NCBI GenBank assembly: GCA_905221605.1
Contig: CAJNDS010000101.1
Location: forward strand, 176,208-230,716
Length of the DNA: 54,509 nucleotides
Direction: 5' to 3'
Source of the DNA: Symbiodinium natans
Lineage: Eukaryota; Sar; Dinophyceae; Suessiales; Symbiodiniaceae
How positions within the stretch are numbered: the stretch's first letter is position 1; every line of letters starts with the position of its first letter. The notes under the pieces were generated by a model that was given only the letters and a program-made list of their open reading frames with translations, made no database searches and was not told the DNA's origin. The position numbers and the translations under genes are program-made. This document shows positions 17,301-24,963 of this stretch, piece after piece.

Positions 17301-19932
17301 CTTCGGGTGAGGCTCCATAAGTAATTAGTGAGCGCAAAAGAGCTTCTCTGCTTGTTTTGTCAAAAGCTTGAGAGAGATCTAGTGAGAAGGTGAAGCCTCC
17401 GATTAGGTCCGGCTTGCCCTTCGTGCGCTTGGGAGTGCAGAATCTGTCTGGTGCTCGGGATCGAAGCATGGCACGGACGCGCCTTGCGTGGCCAATTACC
17501 CGGAGTTGGGCATCGGCGATACCGCGTCCTGGAATGTAGGCAAATTGAGGGGAAGCAAAGTGGGCCTTCTTGAAGAGGGGGTCAAGTCTTCTCCTAGCCT
17601 CAGAGGCTATTCCTTTGCCATCTGGCCTAATGATGCCCAGCGGTCGCAAGTTCTCCGGCTTAGAGGCTGGTTTAGAGGGCTTGGGTATGAAGCTAAGGTC
17701 TGCTGACTTGGCTGTTATGGGCAGCGAGGGTGGCTCGGCTGGATTCATTGGTGCTGTGTTATGCTGAGGCTCGCGCTTCCCTTGGCAGGAGGTGACCTCG
17801 CACGCCTGATGGGTCGGAGCGGGAGGCGGAGGCACCGCTTCGAGATAGTCGCAGTAGTTATTGGCCACAGTGGAAGCACAAAGGCGGTACATGGATGCGG
17901 GGGCAGATCCTTGCGGTACTGCCTTTTCCGGCTTTATAGAGGCTATGCCTTTGGACAGACTACTTTTGTCCAGCTTGGGCAAGGCTTGGCCTACGCCACT
18001 AGCTAGGGGGGGATGCGAGGAGAAGATGGAAAGACTATGTCTCTTTAACTCTGCCAGTCCCTCAGGCTCAGTTAGGATGCGGCCGCATGGCGATCTGAGG
18101 CAGACTCTTGGTGCAGGAGACCAAGGAGCTACATGCTTTAAGGAGCGATATGCCGCATGTGGATCTCGTTTGACCTTCTCAGAAATCTCTTTCAAAGTTC
18201 GATGAGTTCTTTCTCGGGCCTGATTCTTTATCTGGATGGCATGTGCCTTGGCTGCCTCGTCCAGCGAGCGCTGAGCCTGTTTGAGGTGCTCGGTGCGAGC
18301 CATCTTATTTATGACGTCGTCCTCACGTTTTAGGTTTCGCAGTGCGGTCTGCCGATGGTTATGAAGCCGCCACAGAGGTTGTGCTGTCGGAGCTGCGTCC
18401 GAGCTGCCTGCTTCTGGGTCCCTCGGCTGGAAAGTCTTGGCATGTTCGAGAAGAAGCTCGTTGACCTCATCAGGGTGAAGAGGCTCGCCATTCTTCTGCG
18501 CTCGGAGTTTGTCGACATCCTTTGCTACTTGCTCCCGCAGGGTTTGGGCCAGAGGAGTGTTTTGTCTAACATGGTGAGCCAGTAGGGACTTTTGTTTGGA
18601 AGGGACTGCCGGTTGAGTTTTGGTCGAGAACGGGTGTCTCCAGACCTTCTTGAGGGGTACTGCCGTCCTGAGTGGCATGTGTTTGCCACCTTTACGCCAT
18701 GCTCCCAGCTTGAAGTCTTTGAGGACACACACTTTGCGGGCCAGCTGAGCAGCGTAGAATTTGGAGGTCAAGATGAAATCTATCTGAGAGCTGCCCTGTG
18801 GCGAGATGAAAGTGTTTGCCTTGCGCCCCTGCCATGTGTTAAGCGCAACTAGGGAGTTTCGCTGAAGAAACTTCTGGAACTGCTTTTGAACCGGCTTGTG
18901 CTTAGAAGATCCTGCTGGCACCACTCCCCCTACAAAGGGGGGATTTGGTTTTAGGGAAGAGTTGAAGTCGCCCGCCAGTACCGGAACAGTGCGCTGTGAC
19001 AAGTTGGTAAGGGACTTGCTTAGGGAGGAGAGAACTTTGCTTTGGGTGGCATAGTGGTCCTGCTCCGTCATGCCTCGTTGCTTGGTGTACTGGTAGCAGT
19101 TGAGCAGGAGCACTGGATGGCCTCGGATTTCGCAGTGAACCTCGTGAGCACGGCCTGGGTGTAGATCCTGCCAGCGTAGTGTTGCTGAGTCTATGCTAGG
19201 CGATAGTAGAGTGAGAACACCTGCAGAGCGCCTGTGCTTTGGCTGTTCGGGTAGCTGGGATGTTTGAGCGGGAGGAGACCTCACGAGCTCTTCATCCGGC
19301 AGCCCGCCTGAGACAGCTGTCCAGCCATGCACTTTAAACTGGGAGGATGTAGTCCAGTGGGTTTCCTGGATAAAGATAACATCGAGGTCCTGCTGATATT
19401 GCAGCCACTCCTTGAACTCTGCCCACAATTGCTGGCTTAATCCACCTGCATTCCACGAGAAAACCCGCAGTGGTTTGGCTTCGCGACCGCCTCTAGGGTG
19501 ACGCCTACGCGGTTGCCTAAGAGGAAGCTGCGGTGCAAATTGAGCATGCATGTTTTCCTTAGTCTCTTGGCTTGCACTAGGTGCAGCCGTGCCTGCGCTT
19601 GCCTGTGCCTGGCTTAGAGGCAAATTTGTCCTTCGATATGGTACTGCGCAACCGTCCCTTAAGGCTCGGTGACAGGCCCGACGATAGGAGTGTTTCCGAA
19701 TTAAACCCTCTGCCATCCGCTTGTTTCGACTGAAGTGCCGAAGCACGATCAGACTCCCCTCGTCCTGCGGAAAGACGAGAACCCTCACACTTAGGAGTGA
19801 AAGATGCAGTCTAAGACGATCTAAGTTCTCCCCCCGGAATTGGGACCGGGCCAGCTCGTGGATATGCTGTCTGCGGCAGAATCTCAGAATGCTTGAGGCT
19901 AAAGCCTCAAAGTGACCATCAGCTGGCAAGAG
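14326..19932 (-). CDS. ORF A: endonuclease-reverse transcriptase-zinc finger-ubiquitin protease fusion
   Basis: About 1868 codons. An APE-type endonuclease spans about residues 150-420: VFSWNAGGL, IQETHW, AGDFNSS near 320, SQIDFIL, then KHMPL. The reverse transcriptase follows: SLDLSQAFDK near 850, KQGCKLAPS near 907, the catalytic FADD near 945, FKYLGVMI. Both are typical of non-LTR retrotransposons. Four Cys/His finger-like motifs come next (about 1253, 1295, 1406 and 1456), the first two clear C2H2 type. The C terminus (1605-1867) resembles C19 ubiquitin-specific proteases: NLCYAISVLQ (Cys near 1613), QSDALEYLTFLL, and SGHYRSF (His near 1822). Key residues look present. Four core hairpins are read through (SEVSS, SEVTSC, CEVTSC, VRSPP). 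The frame opens without an ATG; the first is at 19716, yet the 71 residues before it look coding. TTTCTAG at the 5' edge could be a splice acceptor. Confidence 0.92.
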   Translation of the reverse strand, partial: LLPADGHFEALASSILRFCRRQHIHELARSQFRGENLDRLRLHLSLLSVRVLVFPQDEGSLIVLRHFSRNKRMAEGLIRKHSYRRACHRALRDGCAVPYRRTNLPLSQAQASAGTAAPSASQETKENMHAQFAPQLPLRQPRRRHPRGGREAKPLRVFSWNAGGLSQQLWAEFKEWLQYQQDLDVIFIQETHWTTSSQFKVHGWTAVSGGLPDEELVRSPPAQTSQLPEQPKHRRSAGVLTLLSPSIDSATLRWQDLHPGRAHEVHCEIRGHPVLLLNCYQYTKQRGMTEQDHYATQSKVLSSLSKSLTNLSQRTVPVLAGDFNSSLKPNPPFVGGVVPAGSSKHKPVQKQFQKFLQRNSLVALNTWQGRKANTFISPQGSSQIDFILTSKFYAAQLARKVCVLKDFKLGAWRKGGKHMPLRTAVPLKKVWRHPFSTKTQPAVPSKQKSLLAHHVRQNTPLAQTLREQVAKDVDKLRAQKNGEPLHPDEVNELLLEHAKTFQPRDPEAGSSDAAPTAQPLWRLHNHRQTALRNLKREDDVINKMARTEHLKQAQRSLDEAAKAHAIQIKNQARERTHRTLKEISEKVKRDPHAAYRSLKHVAPWSPAPRVCLRSPCGRILTEPEGLAELKRHSLSIFSSHPPLASGVGQALPKLDKSSLSKGIASIKPEKAVPQGSAPASMYRLCASTVANNYCDYLEAVPPPPAPTHQACEVTSCQGKREPQHNTAPMNPAEPPSLPITAKSADLSFIPKPSKPASKPENLRPLGIIRPDGKGIASEARRRLDPLFKKAHFASPQFAYIPGRGIADAQLRVIGHARRVRAMLRSRAPDRFCTPKRTKGKPDLIGGFTFSLDLSQAFDKTSREALLRSLITYGASPEDVELVASLHREAQYNLRYGRSQETVTSTRGIKQGCKLAPSLFSLVITEAFRLMATHIGFSPIQQFLTGFADDLVIHRDIHNWSDLYAAHDMVRLLLYYLQEAGLEVNYAKCNIMVKLAGRHAQQAKKLFKSQELRSGRKVTVWNIDAPEQPRRPILLSHSSVLPPLPSLPSFELVDSFKYLGVMISYSNPEDLTYSLRQERAAKKKQTVRKFIHNKRRTKTASRLLVWRATVWSTATFGLESVGLSGRRARALRSWHARQVRAVTHNPVHKTRETTAALFARLKLVSPIQQLHDRSAQRLDSLRKRRNAAPASEVTSCSTSTPANASSSLLTQSGAWPREDILTIPSTLQTAEEIVASYSKLLREADIDPSPDVPMHTCCGKVFRTAAGLRTHRTVKHPAPVPPPLEFSRLKHSVGGLPQCSHCQAKFKNWHNLQQHVERRVCRQAGFKLSRPEAATQADEAPSKASEVSSSQELVPSSDCRATAAPSVQLTLQMDTVPLISRMRTELLQQAGTQTFLELLTGHLGQQLTRTCLLCDSWIASTTKIAFHLTKKHGAEWDSYKASAGNNTSKMYVLTRLSPCPACGVKVESAPRHTKQCPVIQQLQLFFFLHPDAPLSRMHSSLQHTQLSHLSPPTSGVGASSPAVPNPGQSTTTSHQHASPTQATPQPKTFQQRTLQAPNPRSKQSQLQRWFRPGSASQAAQLGAGPPQPAPTDLDASAPPPPPAAQPMPQLINPHNLCYAISVLQMISALREDPSVDWSNLQPLQRELRARASHPVSILALESLPHCHPDWRLANRQSDALEYLTFLLANHHGSLQGTPWKRVYDADIPDSTGFSPLLLTFPEGTDPTRLSQPDSLAAPHLAYSLSFFVHEWHSPHDSKAALLYTPPYIFVSLPRFTNAGAKQHWRLTGLQDEVQLPAWTGPHSQSFVRYRSVSGLFHIGQEATSGHYRSFTLLPSLQVGDDSSPGFSPTSEERAQIGSGAYLLLLQRLS
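15864..15926 (-). repeat. Core hairpin 20, inside ORF A
   Basis: The core is at 15888-15904. The arms pair in three blocks, CTGACGA/TCGTCAG, AGCTCCT/AGGAGCT and GGC/GCC, giving 17 bp with internal bulges. It is read as ASEVSSS between two finger motifs. Confidence 0.85.
16331..16385 (-). repeat. Core hairpin 21, inside ORF A
   Basis: The core is at 16350-16366. The arms match at about 11 of 19 positions, best at the outer GCCGG/CCGGC and the inner AGC/GCT. It is read as ASEVTSC, after the reverse transcriptase and before the first finger. Confidence 0.75.
17784..17806 (-). repeat. Core hairpin 22, inside ORF A
   Basis: The core is at 17787-17803 with a short GGC/GCC arm and little pairing beyond. 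It is read as ACEVTSC, between the endonuclease and the reverse transcriptase. Confidence 0.7.
19266..19290 (-). repeat. Core hairpin 23, inside ORF A
   Basis: The core is at 19270-19286 (GGGAGGAGACCTCACGA) with arms GAGC/GCTC. It is read as LVRSPPAQ inside the endonuclease domain, probably in a surface loop. Confidence 0.7.
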
Positions 19933-19956
19933 CTAGAAAGCCTTGAGATGTTAGAG

Positions 19957-19993
19957 GGCCCCGAAAACTGTTAAAGAGATGAAGTTCGGGGCC
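19957..19993 (-). other. Stem-loop upstream of ORF A
   Basis: GGCCCCGAA (19957-19965) pairs perfectly with TTCGGGGCC (19985-19993) around a 19-base loop that is not the array core. It starts about 25 bases upstream of the open frame of ORF A, where other genes carry a core hairpin. A second stem (CTACCA 20010-20015 with TGGTAG 20034-20039) follows. If an intron precedes ORF A, both would be intronic. Confidence 0.65.
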
Positions 19994-20044
19994 TTGGCCG
20001 GTTCGACAGCTACCATGCGCGGGCGGCTTGAGCTGGTAGTGCTT

Positions 20045-20111
<67 letters not shown>
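20045..20111. repeat. (CAG)n microsatellite
   Basis: About 22 uninterrupted CAG/CTG units. In one minus-strand frame it would read poly-Cys, which is not credible as protein. Confidence 0.95.
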
Positions 20112-20112
<1 letters not shown>

Positions 20113-20137
20113 TGCATCTCTGCTACCCTTCTAACCC

Positions 20138-20215
20138 GAACCGAACCAGGCAGCGGGCCGTCGTGGCCAGGGTTCCTCCATGGGGGGGGGGCCTCCTCGC
20201 TGAGCAGCAGAAGAA
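20138..20215 (+). repeat. Dispersed repeat, right copy
   Basis: Partner of the repeat at 1008-1080, in the same orientation. It includes the identical 16 bases (20150-20165) and similar downstream sequence ending in AGAAGAA-rich DNA. Confidence 0.55.
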
Positions 20216-20393
20216 TAAGAAGAAGAGAGCGCAACACGGCTCTGCTCAGCTCTGCACTTTTCCGAGAGGCCCTGACAAGGGGGCGGGCCGTAGGTCCGGG
20301 GGTTCGCCCCATGCCCCAAGAAAGAGCGCCCACAAGAGCGCCCGGTAGAAGAAGAAGCAGATAGAGTGAGAGAGAAGAGAAAGATTATAGTAC

Positions 20394-20950
20394 CTGCTGC
20401 GGGTCGTGGTTTTCAGCTAGCTCCGACCGAGAAGCAGCCAGGTTCGTCAAAAATTCACCAAGCTGTTTCAGCAGTTCGATGAGCTCACAGATGAACCCGA
20501 CGTTCTCAAACTCTTCGTCAGAGCCGTGGCGACCTCCAGCGAGCTTGGACGGGCTCGGGACTTGATGCAGGCTCCCGACATAGATTTTGAGGCTGTTAAG
20601 GAGAAAAGAGACATAAAAGTAAGCGGCCTCTGCTGCGCGTTGCCGTCCCGGAAAGGCGATAACGAAGAAGTTCGGCAAGCAAGCCGCGCTGTTGTGCCTC
20701 GGGTTTGATTAGCACAAGCAAAACCCAACATGGCTCGCCTCCTTAGCGAAGCTTCTGAGAATTCAGGCTGATCTGCGACTTCCAAAGTCAAGTCCGGGGC
20801 CCGCACATGGTGGATCCTTTCGAGGATCTCATGGTCTATTTCCTTGAGGTCCGCTGACAGCCATGAACATATGTTGTCGGTCCAGTGTAGCTTGATCTCT
20901 CGCACAAAAAGATGGGCAGTTCCCAAAATAGGGGTACCTCGAATCCCCAA
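20394..20950 (-). CDS. Candidate minus-strand exon(s), unknown protein
   Basis: Two coding-like stretches in different frames lie here. One contains DNICSWLSADLKEIDHEILERIHHV (split here as DNICSWLSADLKEIDHE and ILERIHHV). The other contains ENVGFICELIELLKQLGEF and ends at HDPQQ followed directly by GTACTA, a plausible splice donor at 20393. No domain is recognised. The donor and the possible acceptor at 19933 are both phase 0, so this could be an upstream exon of ORF A across an intron of about 460 bases. The join between the two frames is not resolved. Confidence 0.3.
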
Positions 20951-23900
20951 AAGGTATTTGCGAGGAAACCCCCATATCAGGCCCGATCAGATGCCATGAG
21001 CAGCTGGCTATGAGCATTTTCTGCCAGGGAGATGCCCACAAGGAAGCGATCCCGTACAAGAAGCCGATCATTGCAGCTTTGGATTGGATTGCAGGTAGAG
21101 AGCTTCAGACTCTCGGATGCCTCGTTTTCTCCTGTGTCTTGCTTTGTTTTGTCACATCTTGGTTTGAGACTGTTCTTGGATTGGCGTTTACATCTTGCAA
21201 GGATAAGCGTTGCCCCCGACTTGAAGGTCACGCGAGTGATGTGGAAAGTCCTGCTGTCGGAGATGTGGAAACGTGTTAAACAAGCATCTTGGAAGGCGCT
21301 GGAAGCCTTGGCTCAGCCAACCTCCTGGGGACTGCGAGGCTTAGGCGAATGGTCAGAATGTTGTCAGCATTGTGGCAGTGGTTGTGACCTCTTCTCTGAA
21401 GCGCGCACACTCGCCAAGAATGCTCAAAACCCTGCACGGGCATGCCAGGCGGCTTCCATGCCTTCGAGATGTTGACAGCATCAGCAGATGAGTGGCTACC
21501 CGGGCCTGAAGAGCAGTGGTTGGTAGATGCTAAGTTCGAGGCGGACAAGGACACTCGCCTGACGATATTCCACGTGTCATCATGTTAATCATGCTTCTGT
21601 ACCCTGTTCACATCAGGAGTCACTGGCTCTCGTGTCCCTCGGCTACCACGAGAAGCTTGGTCAGGCTAGATGCTTCGAAGACGTGCTTGGCATCATGGGA
21701 GCACCGGGAGTACCGGGAGCATCCGGGAGCACTAAGTGTGCACACATTCGACGGAGGCATTGCACGAGTTCAATGCCGAAGCTTCGCCATTCGATGGCTG
21801 CTTCGTTAGTGGTGAGGGCTTGTGCCTCAGCTTGCCTGCGGTCAGAGAGACTTGGCTTGGAAGTTCATCAACAGATGGGCTTGTACCACGTTGCACTACG
21901 TTGCACTCGCAAGGCGTTCTCCATTTTCTTCGTTCCGACTTCTGTGACTTCCTCGAGGTGCCCTTCTCGTAGGAGAAACGGAGCGGCCGGGATGCATTGC
22001 CCAAACAGATCTGTTCTCGAGGTGCCCAAGGCAGAGAAGGTCCCAGGCACGGATTTTTTCGTACGTCGCTCGTGCAACTTGGCATGAAAGCCGTTCCCTC
22101 TCTGAGCTGGGAAGATTGGGAGAAGTGGTCATCACGGCTCAACCTTTTCAAATGTCTGAGGCTACCACAGCTTTTGGGACCATGACGGCGAGTCGGCACT
22201 GAACTCTGCGAAAGAGGGTTTAAGGTGGGAACCCGAAAGAACGTTGTGTGAAGCTGCGGATTCCTGGCTTTCCTTCCTGGCTCACCTGGCCGTAGATCCT
22301 TCCGGGAGCTCCTGCAGACAACCCGAACCAAGCTCTTTGTTCGCGCGGCTGAACCTTTTTTGCAAGAAGTTGCAGCCCGTGGTCGCAGTTCCATCCACAA
22401 GTGCACAAGTACTACCGTGAGGCAAATGCTGACGAGCTGCTTTTGATTGGGGTCTCTCAGAATGCAGAACAGTTGCATAATGGCTGTCTGCTCTGCATGT
22501 GTGCGGAATATCACTATGTTATACAATTCACCTTGTAGTGTATAAGAAAAAACATGTATGTGTACAAATCCTGCATTATGTGTATCGCTTCCGCTGCTGT
22601 TCGGTTGTCTTGCACTCGTTCTTCTCGTGGTCTTGGGCTGAATCTTTCAACATGCCTATGTTGCTTGTGCTTGCTGGATGAAGCACGGACTCTTGTTGTT
22701 GGTGCAAAATGCTTTGTCGATACACACACGATTTCGGGCTCCTGGCACGAACCGAGCACATTATGGTGATTCTAGTGAGCGGTGAGAGCAGTCTTGACAG
22801 TGGATGTGTTACTGCAAGTACTTCTCTGGCGCAAGTCAGCGCGACATACATACTGATCTACTCCGGGTTCTGACATCAGCATGGATCGTAAGCGCAGAAT
22901 GTGCTGGAGTGGTGCGTGTAGTGTGAGTAGTGCTGCTCATGATAGCGTCCCATTTCTGGCATCCTGCGTTCTATGGATAGGAATGTGCTTGAAGTGCTAT
23001 CATGAGACAATCACGAGATCGCTTCGTCCATGGCCAGATGCACTTGCTGGAAGTGAAAATCAAGGCTCATGTCATGTATACGTAGGCGTTCCATCACACT
23101 AGTCTCATCCGGAGCTGCACCTTGCTTGCGTGCACTGTTGGTCAGGTCGTGTTAGGTACGGTCTACTTCCCATGTGTGCCACACAAGCTAAGCGACTTCA
23201 CTTTGCTGAGGAACTGTACGGCGAGCTGACAAAACGCTTTGGTCGTGCACTGCTTCTTGTTCTCCTGAGTGGGCAGGCTGTCGCCGTGTCATGCTCGGGC
23301 AGCCAAATTCACTGACAAGCCTGACAAGTCTATAAGGCAGAGCCAATCCCCCACCACCCCCGCCGCATTCATGGAAGGCAACCCGGACAACCTTCACGCT
23401 GCAAGACAACTACAACATCCTTGTTCAGACCCTCGCCTCCTCTGCGCACACTAGCAATTTGTGCTAGCATGTAGAATTTGAACTTCTGAAAATCTCTGAG
23501 CCATCCTCATGAGCTAAAGGTTCTTTGAGGAGGAGGAGGATGCGCAGACTGGAAGCATGAGATGCAACTCGGACGATGAGGAAGTACAAGCAATCACCCT
23601 GCAATTCCCCAAAGAAGGTTGCAAGAATGAAAGGGAGTTGGGGGAGGGTCAGGGTAGCAGGCTGCATGAAATTCGCGCAAGATCTTCAGCTCTCTGACAG
23701 TGAAAGGGTCCCTCCTAACAGGTTACACGGAGAACGTGAAGAAGTGCTTGGACTGGGCAGTTGGCAAGCCGAGTAAGGCCTGGGATACTGGCTCCCGTAC
23801 ATGCCACTGGTTGTTGAGTTGTGCACTGACATTGTGCAATCCTTTGAAGCTTTCCGTGTGCTTTCGTTGTGAAGGTCGGAGTCGTCCCCGACCTGGCGGC

Positions 23901-24702
23901 GCTGAGAGGACTGGTGACTGCACCAAATCCGCCGATCTCCGGCCCGGGAGGCGCTCTCCCCGAAGTCTGCGCTCTCTTCAAAGAGGCAGGTTTGGGCTTA
24001 GCATGGCTTAGCAAAAGGTTTAGGGCTTCTCGAAATATGAGGGTTCTATAGAGGGATTCCCCACTGAGAGTCGGTAAGAACAAGAAAGCATCCATTTGGT
24101 GTGAGCTTCGATTCGTTTCTGTGCGCCCGGCTCGTTTCTCGTTCCGCCCTGGATCAGAGGACTTGCATCTGGCTTCGACAACAGATGAATCCCCGGAGAG
24201 CTCCATGTCAAATTCTTCTTCGCCAGCCAAAATAACAGCATCGGTGGACAATGGCCCAAGCTGCTAAGCTCGGGCTACACTTCCACGCGCTAATTAAACG
24301 TTTCACTGCTCCACATTCAGCTCGCCGCTGGTACCCTGCCGCGTGCTGCAAAAGATGGAAGATGATTTAAGCAACAAGGGGCTTTGCTCGTAGCTTGCTG
24401 ATCAGCTCCTCTTTTGTTTCTGGCTGCAGCCCATGCACTCATTCGGATGATTTCCTCGCCGGCCGCTTCAGCAAACTTTGATGTTGCACTACATAGTATA
24501 TCAAGAGACTAAGCTTCATTCTCGGCACAGCGGGCTGATTACACTTGCAAACCACAGCGCGACACTCATAAGAAAACCGATGGAGAATGTGAATCTAGGA
24601 ATTCCAGGCTTCTGGAATCCGAAATGGGGCCGATCAAAGTCAGTTTCTGTTAGCCAGTAGTAAGACACGCGAATCGAGTCGTGGCCTATCTATCTCCATT
24701 TG
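20951..24702. other. Unassigned region
   Basis: No recognised gene is seen. Overlapping frames on both strands between 21.0 and 22.5 kb have no family resemblance I can name. A small 9-bp repeat (GGGAGCACC-like) occurs at about 21698-21732. Confidence 0.4.
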
Positions 24703-24963
24703 ATGGACCTGACGACGGTCCACGAAGGCTATCCGAAGGATTTAGGGATGAGATGTGCCTGGGGTATGTACACCAATCCACAACGGAATAACGGCCAGAC
24801 GGCCAGCGCAAATTGTGCAGGTGGAGACGAGGATGAGAGCGATGACAAGGCCACAGTGAAGACCAGAGCCAAGGCCAAAGCCAAGGCCAAGACCAACGCT
24901 AGGGCCAAGGCCAAAGCCAAGGCACCACGAGGCCAGTCGGAGAAGTGTTTCAGCGGGCCTTAG
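24703..24963 (+). CDS. Candidate Lys/Ala-rich small protein or exon
   Basis: 87 codons with an ATG at 24703. The first part contains GDEDESDDKATVKTR. The second is a Lys-Ala repeat encoded by a GCCAAG hexamer array (about 24850-24930). It could be a basic tail of a chromatin- or RNA-associated protein, or simply a minisatellite that happens to be open. No homologue is recognised. Confidence 0.3.
   Translation: MDLTTVHEGYPKDLGMRCAWGMYTNPQRNNGQTASANCAGGDEDESDDKATVKTRAKAKAKAKTNARAKAKAKAPRGQSEKCFSGP

Noticed and set aside
1549-19290. CRISPR-like array from the regular short repeats
   Set aside because: Spacing is irregular (tens to thousands of bases), copies lie inside and between genes, and there are no cas genes.
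20043-20333. Cys-rich minus-strand protein
   Set aside because: The poly-Cys is only the translated CAG/CTG microsatellite.
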